Shown: positions 1 to 7,938 of the stretch, in pieces
Numbering within the stretch: position 1 is the first letter of the stretch
How the letters are laid out: the number at the start of each line of letters is the position of its first letter
Assembly (NCBI GenBank): GCA_964583765.1
Contig: CAZOWW010000073.1
Coordinates: 1-29,760, forward strand
From: CAZOWW01 sp964583765
GTDB lineage: Bacteria; Actinomycetota; Actinomycetes; Actinomycetales; Kineosporiaceae
Length of the DNA stretch: 29,760 nucleotides
Direction of reading: 5' to 3'
Translations under genes and position numbers: made by a program
The notes under the pieces: model-generated
Database searches by the model: none
The model's input: only the letters and a program-made list of their open reading frames with translations
What the model was told of the DNA's origin: nothing

Positions 1-320
1 GACTGAAGGGGCCGACCCCCGCCAAGGCCCTGGCCATGCCGCCACACCTGGGGCCATACCCTCCGCAGCGAACGGCGTCACCGGGAATGCATTCCAGCTC
101 ACGACGTACCGGACTCCTGCGCACGCGGTACCGAACTCCTGCTTACGGTGTCCCGCATTCCTGCGCACGCTGTTGCGGCTCACGCTGCGACGTCAATCGC
201 CCGATGCATCCGAGGAAGCGGAGGCACCGAGGCACCCGACACGGCCGAAACACCCGGAGGTGAAGGACCGAGATCCGCACCGTGCCGGACGCTGGAGTCC
301 CCCCGGGCAGAAAGGACGTC
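1..320. other. Leader region without a supported gene
   Basis: No reading frame here has a recognisable product or a convincing ribosome binding site. The stretch holds a 22-bp tandem repeat (85-172) and a perfect 12-bp palindrome GGAATGCATTCC at 84-95. It is probably the intergenic leader of the transporter gene that starts at 321. The first ~35 bases could be the tail of an upstream transcription unit, but nothing identifies it. Confidence 0.5.
85..172. repeat. 22-bp degenerate tandem repeat, four units
   Basis: Four 22-bp units can be laid end to end at 85-106, 107-128, 129-150 and 151-172. They share a core close to CATTCCTGCGCACG. Units two and three begin TACCG and carry ACTCCTGC. Unit one contains half of the GGAATGCATTCC palindrome. 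There are no unique spacers between units, so this is a minisatellite and not a CRISPR array. A related core (CGTTCCTGAGCA) recurs in the repeat at 1674-1760, on the other side of the transporter gene. Confidence 0.7.
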
Positions 321-1688
321 GTGGACGCCGAGACCGCACCGCCATCGGCTTCTCCGGATCGCCCTCCGCCCGAGGACGCCGGAGATCCCGTGCTCTCGCG
401 GCGCGCGGAGGCCGTGGCCTCGGTGGCCCTGGCTGCGATCGGCTTCACGATCGTCACCGGCGAGACCCTGCCGGTGGGTCTCATCGCGGACGTCGCTCGA
501 GGGGTGCACGCCACCACGACCCAGGTGGGCCTGGTCATCACCTGGTACGCCTGCGTGACCGCAGCCGTGGCCGTACCTCTCACCCGGTGGTCCGCCCGGT
601 TCGACCGACGCAGCGTGCTCTTCGGCTGCGCGGGCATGTTCGGGCTCGGGCACATCGTCACGGCCTGCGCGACGAACCTGGGCGTGCTGCTCGCCGGGCG
701 CGCCATGGCCGCGCTGTCCCACGGTGTCTACTTCGCCATTGCCACCCCCGCGATCCTCCGCGTGGCACGCCCCGAGAGCCGTGCTCGCGCAGGTGGCCGC
801 ATCGCGGTCGGCGTGACGAGTGCCTTGGTCGTCGGCACCCCGCTCGCCACCCTGCTCGGGCAGAACGCGGGCTGGCGCGCCGCCGTGCTCGCCCTCGCCG
901 CATTCTCCCTGGCCCTGGCGATCGCGGTCGGCCGGTTGCTGCCGCCGTTGCCCGCACAGCACCGTGACCAACCGCGATCGGCGGCGGGGGTTTCCGCGGC
1001 CCTCCGTGCCCCCGGGCTGAGGACCGTGTTCGCGGTGACGCTGGGACTCGTGTGCGGGCACTTCTGCCTCTTCACCTACGTCGCACCGTTCGCCGGCCAC
1101 CGTCTGGGGCTGCACGGCTCCGCCTTCACGATGCTCCTGCTCGCCTACGGCGCCTCGGCGGTCGCCTGCAGCGTGGTCGGAGGCCGGTTGGTCGAAGTGG
1201 GCCCGGTCCGCACGGTGCGGGTGCTGGCAGTCCTGCTCGGACTCGACCTGCTCGCGCTCTTCGTGGCCGGCCTGCTGCGGTCGCCCCTCCTCGGCGTGCC
1301 TCTGGTGCTCGCCTGGAGCGGCCTGTTCTCCGCGCTCGGGGTCTCGACCGGCCTCGCCGTGCTGCGTTGCGCGGACGGACCGAGCATGGAGACCGCCAAC
1401 GCGCTCTACAACATCGTTTTCCAGAGCGGCATCGTCGGTGGCTCCGCCCTCGGCTCGGCCATCTTCAGCACGGGCCACCTCGGGACGCTCCCGCTCGTCG
1501 CGGGCACCGGCGTCGGACTCACCGCGCTCCTGCTCCTCAGCCCGGCCGGGCGGGTCTTCGCCACCGGACTGCCCCCACGAGGCGACCGTCACCGGACGCC
1601 CGCGCGTCCAGGAGGCGCCCTGCGGCGTGAGTCCGTGACCCGGCCCGATCCCCACCCGCAGGTCCGCGAGGTCGAGGCGCGTTCCTGA
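321..1688 (+). CDS. MFS transporter, DHA1 / AraJ-like efflux family
   Basis: Predicted 455-residue inner-membrane antiporter of the major facilitator superfamily, drug:H+ or sugar-efflux type. After a ~25-residue polar, proline-rich N-terminus come about twelve hydrophobic segments. The loop between helices 2 and 3 carries RWSARFDRRSVLF, a form of the MFS signature, and the segment LLAGRAMAALSHGVYFAIA is characteristic of AraJ/Cmx-like exporters. The GTG at 321 is chosen because AAAGGA lies 4-5 bp upstream of it; a longer in-frame GTG at 282 has a poorly spaced GGAGG. The gene stands alone, ahead of the vWA operon on the same strand, with degenerate repeats on both flanks and the 3' repeat overlapping its stop codon. 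The substrate cannot be read from the sequence. Confidence 0.88.
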   Translation: MDAETAPPSASPDRPPPEDAGDPVLSRRAEAVASVALAAIGFTIVTGETLPVGLIADVARGVHATTTQVGLVITWYACVTAAVAVPLTRWSARFDRRSVLFGCAGMFGLGHIVTACATNLGVLLAGRAMAALSHGVYFAIATPAILRVARPESRARAGGRIAVGVTSALVVGTPLATLLGQNAGWRAAVLALAAFSLALAIAVGRLLPPLPAQHRDQPRSAAGVSAALRAPGLRTVFAVTLGLVCGHFCLFTYVAPFAGHRLGLHGSAFTMLLLAYGASAVACSVVGGRLVEVGPVRTVRVLAVLLGLDLLALFVAGLLRSPLLGVPLVLAWSGLFSALGVSTGLAVLRCADGPSMETANALYNIVFQSGIVGGSALGSAIFSTGHLGTLPLVAGTGVGLTALLLLSPAGRVFATGLPPRGDRHRTPARPGGALRRESVTRPDPHPQVREVEARS

Positions 1689-1760
1689 GCAGGCGAGGCG
1701 CGTTCCCGGGGAGAGCGAAGCGCGTTCCTGAGCAGTTGAGGTGCGTTCCCGGGTCAGGGG
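1674..1760. repeat. 21-22-bp tandem repeat over the transporter stop codon
   Basis: Four units start at 1674, 1695, 1717 and 1738. Each begins GAGGCGCGTTCC or a close variant (GAAGCGCGTTCC, GAGGTGCGTTCC). The ends alternate between TGAGCAG and CGGG, so a 43-bp higher-order unit is duplicated. The TGA stop of the transporter lies inside unit one. The array sits just ahead of the SWIM-family remnant gene, which makes it a candidate scar of slippage or recombination. Confidence 0.75.
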
Positions 1761-1820
1761 GTCCTCCGATCTCTCCGCTCACCGCACGACACCCCACCCC
1801 ACCCTTCGCGAGCCTGCGCC

Positions 1821-1826
1821 TATCGT
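1821..1826 (+). promoter_or_regulatory. Possible leaderless -10 box (TATCGT)
   Basis: TATCGT fits the actinobacterial TANNNT -10 pattern and ends 6 bp before the in-frame GTG at 1833. A leaderless transcript starting at 1833 would explain why no Shine-Dalgarno sequence is visible for the next gene. No clear -35 element is seen. Confidence 0.3.
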
Positions 1827-2786
1827 GTGCCCGTGCCCAGGCAGCCGGACCACCACGGGTCCGCCACCGCACGCCGGGAACAGGAGCGCCACCGCCGGAG
1901 AGCGGCAGGGCTCGCTGAACTTGACCGATGGCTGCTCGACCGGGTGCGGGCGGGCCTGGCCCACGCCGCGCCACCGGGCAGACAACCGTCCGAGGAACTC
2001 GCCGCGCGCATGGTCGACGCGCAGTTGCCGGGCGTGGCGCGCACCGTGCGGCAGTTGGCGGTCCTCGAACGAGCCGGAGATCTTCGCCCGGCGCCGTTGC
2101 TCGAAGAGCTCGCCCTGCTCCACCTCCTCGCCTGTTCTCCCTGGCAGGAGGGGGAGCATCTCCCGGCGCCCCTCGTGCACAGCGTCCGGGCCGAGCTCGG
2201 TCTGCCGGTCACCCGCCGGGAGGTGCTCGCCGCCCCGCCCGTGACCGATGTGTGGCAGGTGCTCGCGCAACGGCAGACGACCGAGCAACGACTCACGACG
2301 AGTCAGGTGTGGTTGCACGGACGGGCCACCGGACAGCTGGCGGAGGTGCGCTCCTTCGGCGGCCGCGACCATCCGGTCGACGACACACTGAATCCGGGCG
2401 ACGTCCTGCGGGCGGATCTCCACCACCACCCGGCGGCGACGCCGCTCCGGGCCCTGGTCGGGGAGATCCACGAGCGCCCCGGACGCTGGGTCCCACCCTC
2501 CTGCGGAACCCTCGGCGCCGCCTTCACCCGGTGGGCGGACGCCGTGGTCGCGAACCCCTGGACCCGGTCCTGGCCGGTGCTGGTGACCGCCACCCCCGTC
2601 GTCGAGGGCGATCGCTGGTGGTTGGTGGACACCGAGGGCAGCGCGCCGCTCCTCGATGCCGGCGAGTCCGCCTGGGTGCTGCTCGCGGAATCCGGAGGCG
2701 TCCCGGTCCCGCTGCTCGCCGAGGTCGTCCCGGGGGGTCTTCGGGCGCTTGCCCTGCTCACGCACCACCCACCGATCGCGCTGTGA
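1827..2786 (+). CDS. SWIM zinc-finger family protein, C-terminal region only
   Basis: The 319-residue product matches, from memory, the conserved region that follows the SWIM finger in the SWIM proteins (YehQ-like) found beside MoxR/vWA genes. Typical stretches are GLAELDRWLLDRVRAGLAH, LAARMVDAQLPGVA, LLEELALLHLL and RLTTSQVWLHG. The family normally has a CxCx(n)CxH zinc motif ahead of this region. Here there are only two cysteines (in LLACSPW and PPSCGTL), and no other frame upstream encodes a SWIM motif, so the N-terminal finger is missing. No Shine-Dalgarno sequence is visible at 1827; the in-frame GTG at 1833 fits a leaderless start. The stop overlaps the next start by GTGA (2783-2786), so the genes are translationally coupled. 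It may be a functional short form or a remnant. Confidence 0.72.
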   Translation: MPVPRQPDHHGSATARREQERHRRRAAGLAELDRWLLDRVRAGLAHAAPPGRQPSEELAARMVDAQLPGVARTVRQLAVLERAGDLRPAPLLEELALLHLLACSPWQEGEHLPAPLVHSVRAELGLPVTRREVLAAPPVTDVWQVLAQRQTTEQRLTTSQVWLHGRATGQLAEVRSFGGRDHPVDDTLNPGDVLRADLHHHPAATPLRALVGEIHERPGRWVPPSCGTLGAAFTRWADAVVANPWTRSWPVLVTATPVVEGDRWWLVDTEGSAPLLDAGESAWVLLAESGGVPVPLLAEVVPGGLRALALLTHHPPIAL

Positions 2787-2797
2787 CGGCGTCCTCT

Positions 2798-2893
2798 GGC
2801 ACCCTGCCACCCGGTGACTCAGGTGCCCAGCCACCTGGTCGTTCCGGCCCACCACTGCTCGGTCGTTCCGGCGTCCTTCCATCCGGCTACGTC
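2798..2893 (+). repeat. 24-bp in-frame tandem repeat, four units
   Basis: Units at 2798-2821, 2822-2845, 2846-2869 and 2870-2893 encode GTLPPGDS, GAQPPGRS, GPPLLGRS and GVLPSGYV. The repeat adds a Pro/Gly-rich N-terminal extension to the DUF5691-like protein and keeps frame, which suggests slippage growth of a disordered segment. Confidence 0.65.
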
Positions 2894-3448
2894 GACTGGG
2901 ACGCTCTGGTCGTCGCGGCCCTCCTGGGCACCGCCCGACGTCCCAGTCCACCCGGCGACATGCTGACGGCCCTGGCTCCCACGCTCGCGGACCTGCCACC
3001 GATCGTGGACGACGCCCGACGCCTCCTCGAGCTCGCCGCACTCGCCACGGTCCACCGCCGGGCCGGAGCACGTCCGGACCCGCCCCGGCCCCTCCCCGAG
3101 CCGGCGCCGGACCTCCTCACCACGCCGAGCTCCGGTGCCCTGCCCGAATCAGACCGCGACCCTGTTCCCGAGTCGGCCTCCCGATCCACGTCCGAACCGC
3201 GCGTCGCACCGCCCCCTGCGGCCGAACGCCTGACCGGACTCCTCGAACGCGAGGACACCGAATTGCTGTCCGAGTGGCTCGACACCGCCGCGTCCCGGAC
3301 CCTGCGGCCGCCACCCCGGCTCCTGCCGGCACTGCTCGACGCCGCAGCGGCCCACCCGCCGCTCGCGTCCTCCGTGCTCGCCACGATCGGACCACGCGGG
3401 CAGTGGCTCGCCCTTCAGCGTCCACGCTGGCGTGCCCTACTCGAGCCC

Positions 3449-3500
3449 GTCCCCGTCCCCGTCCCCGTCCCCGTCCCCGTCCCCGTCCCCGTCCCCGTCC
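3449..3500 (+). repeat. GTCCCC hexanucleotide microsatellite
   Basis: Eight perfect GTCCCC units (3449-3496) are followed by a partial GTCC. The units give (VP)n in the upstream gene frame and (SP)n in the downstream frame. A unit gain or loss is 6 bp and keeps frame, but a single-base slip in one of the C runs would shift it. The tract lies within the 3432-3574 zone where the DUF5691 gene must change frame. Confidence 0.9.
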
Positions 3501-3653
3501 GGGGAGAGATCGGACCAGAGTCCAGGTCACGCCCGCGAGACGCGCGCACGTGCGCTGGCCACCGTGCGCCGTGAACGCACCTGGCGGGGGTACCGGCTCG
3601 TCGTGACCCCACCGGTGCCTGGCTTCCTCCCCGGCATCGGCGCCGGCGTCCAT

Positions 3654-3779
3654 GGCGACCGGCCGGAGGCACCGGGCAGCGGACCGAGGGCCCGGGGTGA
3701 TCGGCAGGAGACCCCAGAAGGTGGACCGGGGACCCAGGGTGATCGGCAGGAGGCCCGAGCGGGTGGACCGAGAACGCGG
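3654..3779 (+). repeat. 42-bp in-frame tandem repeat, three units
   Basis: Units at 3654-3695, 3696-3737 and 3738-3779 encode GDRPEAPGSGPRAR, GDRQETPEGGPGTQ and GDRQEARAGGPRTR. The repeat lies in the linker of the DUF5691-like protein just after the hexanucleotide tract. Divergence between units is moderate, so it is older than the perfect GTCCCC tract. Confidence 0.8.
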
Positions 3780-4387
3780 AGCGGGCGGCGGGGAATCGAG
3801 GCCGGACCGAGCACCGCGGATCGGCAGGCGGTGGCGGAACTGATCGCAGCGACGCCACCGGCCACCTGGATCCCCGCGTTGGGGCGCACTCCCGAGGAGG
3901 TGCTGCAGGCCGAGGACGCCGGCGGCTGGGAGGAGTCCCTCTGGCAGGGCTGGGCCCGCGCCGCCGCGCGCGAACGCGACCAGATCTGGTGCCGGGCCCT
4001 GCTCGCCGTCGCGGACTGGCCGGGCGAACGGCAAGCATCTGACCTTCTGGCACTGCTGCCCGTACTTCCGGTACCCGCACGGGCCACGGCCGTGGTGCGC
4101 CTTCTCCGGCGAGGCCCGCACCTGCCGCTGTCGCTGCTCGAGACCGTTCCGGCGCCGTGGCCCGAGCCGCTCGCCCGGGCAGTGCTGGACCGGCTCGCCC
4201 GACCCGGTCCACCGGTCCAGGAGGTCCCCGCGGTACTGGCACTGGCCGGGCACCGGTTGCCCGTCGGGTACGCCGAACCGCTGTTGCGCGCCGCGGACCG
4301 GTGGCCGGCGGGCTCCCCGCTGTTGCTCCGGTTCGTCGAGGCGGCCGACCTCCTCACCTTCCGCCGGGACATGGGCGAGGAGTTGCG

Positions 4388-6763
4388 GTGAGTGCGTTCG
4401 TCGAGGTGCTCGGCATCCGTCACCACGGCCCGGGATCCGCGCGGGCGGTGCTCGCCGCACTCGAGCGCATCCACCCGGACGCGGTGCTCGTCGAGGGCCC
4501 GGTGGACGCCGGCGCGCTCGTGCCGTGGATCGCGCACCCCGCGATGCAGCCACCGGTGGCCCTGCTCGCGCACCAGGCAGGGGAGCCGGAGGAACCGGTC
4601 TTCTGGCCCTTCGCCGAGTTCTCCCCGGAGTGGCAGGCACTCCGCTGGGCCCTCGACCACGAGGTGGCGGCAGGTTTCTGCGACCTGCCCTCCGGGGTTC
4701 AGCTGGCCGCCCGGCAGGCCGGTGACGCGGTCCCCGACCTCGACTCCCCGGCCACAGTCGACCCGGCCACAGTCGACCCGATCGCGATCGACCCGATCGC
4801 CGCGCTCGCCCGGGCCGGCGGTCACGAGGACCCGGAGCGCTGGTGGGAGGACCTCGTCGAGCGGTCCGCGCCGGGCGAGGACCCCTTCACGGTCGTTCTC
4901 GCCGCCATGTCCGCGGTGCGGTCCGAACCCGTCCCGCAGCTCGACGCCCGTCGGGAGGCACACATGCGCCGGGAGGTCCGGCGTCGCTGGGCCGACGGCG
5001 CCGGACGAGTCGCGGTCGTCTGCGGCGCCTGGCACGCGCCCGCGCTGGCGGCGCCCTTCCCCCCGGCCGCTGCCGACGCAGGGCTGCTGCGCGGCCTCCC
5101 CCGCCGGCAGGGCGTGCTCACCTGGGTGCCCTGGAGTCACTCCCGGTTGGCCCAGGCCTCCGGTTACGGCGCCGGCGTGATGTCCCCGGGGTGGTACGCG
5201 CACCTCTTCTCCGCACCGGATCGTCCCGCGGCACGGTGGCTCGTCCGGGTCGCCCGGGAGTTGCGCACCGCGGACCTGCCGGTCGCCACCGGACACGTGG
5301 TCGAGGCCCTGCGCCTGGCCGAGGCCCTGGCCGCGCTGCGGGGCCGGCGCCTGCCGGGGCTGGACGAGCTGACGGAGGCGACCCGGGCCGCCCTCTGCGA
5401 CGGGGACGAACTGCGCCTCCGCCTCGTCACCGAACGACTGGTGATCGGCGAGCGCCTCGGCACCGTCCCCGACGGGATTCCGGGTGTGCCCCTGGTCCGC
5501 GATCTGGCCGCCACGGCTCGGCGGTTGCGCCTTGCCCGCACGGCCGAGGGCCTGACGCTCGACCTCGATCTGCGCCGGGCCACGGACCGGGCACGCTCCC
5601 ACCTCCTGCACCGGCTCATCGTGCTCGGCGTGCCCTGGGGCACCCCCCGCGAGAGCTCGGTGCGCGGCACCGGCACCTTCCGGGAGTCCTGGACCCTGCG
5701 CTGGTACCCGGAACTCGCCGCCGCCCTGATCGAGGCCTCGCCCTGGGGAACCACCGTCGAGGACGCCGCCCGCGCCCGTCTCGTGGGGCAGGCCGCCCGC
5801 TCGGGGATGCTGGCCGAGGTCACGGCCGCGGTCGAGCGGTGCCTGCTCGCCGACCTCCCCGGCGCATTGCCCGAGCTGCTCGCCTCGCTCGACCGGTGCG
5901 CCGCCGGCCAGGAGGACGTCGCGGCCCTCATGGACGCCGTCCCCGCTCTGGTCCGGGCCGTGCGGTACGGCGATGTCCGCGGCACCGACCCGACGCCGCT
6001 CGTGGACGTCGCCGACGCCCTCCTCGCACGCGTGTTCGCGGGGCTGCCCGTGGCGGTCGGCCGGCTCGACGACCACGCGGCCGGCGGCCTGCGTCGCCGG
6101 GTCGACGCCGTTCACGACGCGCTGGCCCTGCGCGCGGCCTTGCCGGGGGGAGCCGCGATGCGCGAGCGCTGGCACGTGCTGCTCGCCGAGCTGGCCGCCC
6201 GCCGGGACCTCCACGGGGTGATCGCGGGCCGCTTCGTGCGCCTGCTCTTCGACGCGGGCCGGCTCGACGCGAGCGCGACCGGGGACCACTTGGCGCGCGC
6301 ACTCTCCCCTGGTACACCCGTCACCACGCAGGCCGCCTGGGTCGAGGGCTTCCTGGGTGGTGGTGGCTTGCTCCTCGCTCACGACGCCGAGCTCTTCGCG
6401 CTCGTGGACCACTGGCTCACCGGGCTGTCCGCACAGGAGTTCGTCGACGTTCTCCCCCTGCTGCGACGGGCCGCGTCCAGCTTCGCGACCGGCCAGCGCC
6501 GGCTCGTCGCCGAGCGGGCGGCCAGGGCGGTCCTCCCGCCGGGATCCCGTTCCCCCGAGAGGCGCTGCCTCCCGCGCCGGATCGCGGCCCTGGTCGGCGC
6601 CGGCCACGATGCCGATGCCGCATTCGACACCGCCGTCCCGGGCTCGGCGCTCGACACCGGCCCGGCATTCGACACCGCCCTGGCCACGGCCGCGGTGAAC
6701 ACGGTAGCGCTGTTGTTCCGCGCCGGCGCGCTCGCGACGAGCAGCCCGGAGGACCCCCGGTGA
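4388..6763 (+). CDS. DUF5682 family protein (YehM-like)
   Basis: Predicted 791-residue cytosolic protein. The N-terminal motif VLGIRHHGPGSAR (residues 7-17) and VLVEGPVDAGALVP are hallmarks of DUF5682, and a later VVCGAWHAPAL (around residue 212) carries a second conserved histidine. The two His-containing motifs recall TraB/TIKI/ChaN-like hydrolase folds, but that is inference. Family members are 700-900 residues long and sit beside vWA and MoxR-type AAA+ genes, as E. coli yehM does beside yehL and yehP. GTG at 4388 is chosen because it overlaps the previous stop and has GAGGAG about 7 bp upstream. An in-frame 15-bp repeat (ATVDP) and a late FDTA-rich stretch show local expansion. The stop overlaps the vWA start. 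No biochemical role is established to my knowledge. Confidence 0.82.
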   Translation: MSAFVEVLGIRHHGPGSARAVLAALERIHPDAVLVEGPVDAGALVPWIAHPAMQPPVALLAHQAGEPEEPVFWPFAEFSPEWQALRWALDHEVAAGFCDLPSGVQLAARQAGDAVPDLDSPATVDPATVDPIAIDPIAALARAGGHEDPERWWEDLVERSAPGEDPFTVVLAAMSAVRSEPVPQLDARREAHMRREVRRRWADGAGRVAVVCGAWHAPALAAPFPPAAADAGLLRGLPRRQGVLTWVPWSHSRLAQASGYGAGVMSPGWYAHLFSAPDRPAARWLVRVARELRTADLPVATGHVVEALRLAEALAALRGRRLPGLDELTEATRAALCDGDELRLRLVTERLVIGERLGTVPDGIPGVPLVRDLAATARRLRLARTAEGLTLDLDLRRATDRARSHLLHRLIVLGVPWGTPRESSVRGTGTFRESWTLRWYPELAAALIEASPWGTTVEDAARARLVGQAARSGMLAEVTAAVERCLLADLPGALPELLASLDRCAAGQEDVAALMDAVPALVRAVRYGDVRGTDPTPLVDVADALLARVFAGLPVAVGRLDDHAAGGLRRRVDAVHDALALRAALPGGAAMRERWHVLLAELAARRDLHGVIAGRFVRLLFDAGRLDASATGDHLARALSPGTPVTTQAAWVEGFLGGGGLLLAHDAELFALVDHWLTGLSAQEFVDVLPLLRRAASSFATGQRRLVAERAARAVLPPGSRSPERRCLPRRIAALVGAGHDADAAFDTAVPGSALDTGPAFDTALATAAVNTVALLFRAGALATSSPEDPR
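4751..4795 (+). repeat. 15-bp in-frame tandem repeat
   Basis: GCCACAGTCGACCCG occurs twice without change (4751-4765, 4766-4780), followed by a diverged third copy ATCGCGATCGACCCG. It encodes ATVDP-ATVDP-IAIDP inside the DUF5682 protein. Confidence 0.85.
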
Positions 6764-7938
6764 GCGGATCCGGATCCCCCGACGAACGGGCCCGGCGCTG
6801 GCGGCTCGTGCTCGGCCCGGCCGCCGAGGAACCGCTCGGCCGTGACCTGGGCGCAGACGACCTGGCGATGGACGCCGCCCTGGGCGAGCTCTACGAACCC
6901 GGAGCCGACCCCGACGGCTCCGTCCAGAAGGACCGCACCGGTGGCCTGGCGGGATCGGCTCCCCGGGTGATCCGCTGGCTGGGCGACATCCGCCGGTACT
7001 TCCCGGCCGAGGTGGTCCGGATCCTGCAGCAGGACGCCGTCGAACGCCTCGACCTCACCCGGCTGCTGCTCGAGCCGGAGGTGCTCCGCAGCATGGAGCC
7101 CGACGTCCGGCTGGCCGGAACACTCCTGACCCTGAGCAGGGTGATGCCACAGGAGTCCCGGGAGACCGCTCGCGAGGTGATCCGCCGGGTCGTCGCCGAC
7201 GTCGAGCGCAGGATCGCCCTGCGCACCCGGGCGGCGGTCACCGGAGCGCTCGACCGGTCCGCCCCCCACCACCGGCCGCGCCCCGGTGAGGTGGACTGGA
7301 ACCGCACCGTCCTCGCGAATCTCGAGCACTACCTGCCCGAACGCCGCGTCCTCGTCCCCCGGCGCCTGATCGGCCACCGCCGCGCCCGGAAGACTCTGGG
7401 GCGCGAGGTCGTCCTCGCCGTCGACCAGTCCGCCTCGATGGCTGAGTCGGTCGTCCACGCGTCCGTCTTCGCCGCGGTGCTCGCGGCTCTCCCCACCCTG
7501 CGGACCGCCCTCGTGGCCTTCGACACCGCGGTGGTCGATCTCACCGAGCAGCTGCACGATCCGGTCGAGGTGCTCCTGGGGGTGCAGCTGGGCGGGGGCA
7601 CCGACATCGACCGGGCCGTGGCCTACTGCGAGACCCTCATCCGTCGCCCGCACGAGACCCTGCTCATCCTCGTGAGCGACCTGTTCGAGGGCGGTCCTCG
7701 GGACGGCCTGCTCCCGCGCGTCGCCCGCCTGCTCGCCCGCGGAGTGCGCGTGATCGTGCTCCTGGCGCTTTCCGACTCCGGCGTGCCCGCTTACGACCAC
7801 GAGACGGCGACGGCGCTCGCGGGTCTGGGCGTCCCCGCCTTCGCGGCCACGCCGGACACCTTCCCCGAGTTGCTCGCCGCCGCGCTTGCCGGCAGGGAGC
7901 TCACCCCGCGAGCGGACCGTCCGTCGGGCCGGGCTTGA
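6760..7938 (+). CDS. von Willebrand factor A domain protein (YehP/CoxE-like)
   Basis: Predicted 392-residue protein, close in length to E. coli YehP. The N-terminal half is helical, with RVIRWLGDIRRYFPAEVVRILQQDAVERL. The C-terminal half is a vWA domain with a complete MIDAS: DQSAS (DxSxS) near residue 221, the threonine in GGTDID near 281 and the aspartate in VSDLFEGG near 306. vWA partners of MoxR AAA+ ATPases are thought to act as metal-dependent adaptors in protein remodelling or metal-centre assembly. The start is the GTG overlapping the DUF5682 stop. No AAA+ gene accompanies it in this window, so the partner ATPase must be elsewhere or lost. The last 38 bp overlap the convergent flavodoxin gene. 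Confidence 0.88.
   Translation: MSGSGSPDERARRWRLVLGPAAEEPLGRDLGADDLAMDAALGELYEPGADPDGSVQKDRTGGLAGSAPRVIRWLGDIRRYFPAEVVRILQQDAVERLDLTRLLLEPEVLRSMEPDVRLAGTLLTLSRVMPQESRETAREVIRRVVADVERRIALRTRAAVTGALDRSAPHHRPRPGEVDWNRTVLANLEHYLPERRVLVPRRLIGHRRARKTLGREVVLAVDQSASMAESVVHASVFAAVLAALPTLRTALVAFDTAVVDLTEQLHDPVEVLLGVQLGGGTDIDRAVAYCETLIRRPHETLLILVSDLFEGGPRDGLLPRVARLLARGVRVIVLLALSDSGVPAYDHETATALAGLGVPAFAATPDTFPELLAAALAGRELTPRADRPSGRA

Larger units (their letters stand above)
2783..3574 (+). pseudogene. DUF5691-family protein, N-terminal part (frameshifted)
   Basis: Starts at a GTG that overlaps the preceding stop. The product opens with an eight-residue repeat (GTLPPGDS, GAQPPGRS, GPPLLGRS, GVLPSGYV), followed by VDWDALVVAALLGTARR, which resembles the start of DUF5691 proteins. 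It then runs to GQWLALQRPRWRALLE. The frame next enters a (VP)n run encoded by a GTCCCC tract and stops at 3574 with no family similarity. The expected continuation (RARALATVRRERTW, then the helical repeat region) is in the +1 frame (3432-4391). Both frames are open from 3432 to 3574, so one extra base (or two missing) anywhere there explains the break. It could be a real disruption, programmed frameshifting or a sequencing error in the repeat. Function in the family is unknown beyond its association with vWA/MoxR loci. Confidence 0.65.
3432..4391 (+). pseudogene. DUF5691-family protein, C-terminal part (frameshifted)
   Basis: This open frame carries the rest of the DUF5691-like protein. It reads through the GTCCCC tract as (SP)n, then ARALATVRRERTW, a repeat-expanded linker (3654-3779), and a C-terminal helical region with AELIAATPPATWIPALG, WQGWARAAARERD and ELLRAADRWPAGSP-like segments. 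It ends LTFRRDMGEELR. The GTG at 3432 has no ribosome binding site and lies upstream of the tract, so it is unlikely to be a real start; the part most likely belongs to the gene starting at 2783. Its TGA overlaps the DUF5682 start (GTGA at 4388-4391), which shows that ribosomes are expected to reach this stop in this frame. The coding character is as strong as in the neighbours, arguing for a recent shift or a read error. Confidence 0.68.

Noticed and set aside
85..172. Regular 22-bp repeats resembling a short CRISPR array
   Set aside because: The units abut each other with no spacers and diverge from one another; no cas genes are present.
3527..6607. Very long minus-strand open frames opposite the DUF5691/DUF5682 genes (also opposite 180-1655 and 24006-26057)
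   Set aside because: Composition is Arg/Gly/Glu/Gln-rich with no domain motifs, while the opposite strand carries recognisable families. Long antisense frames are expected at this GC content.
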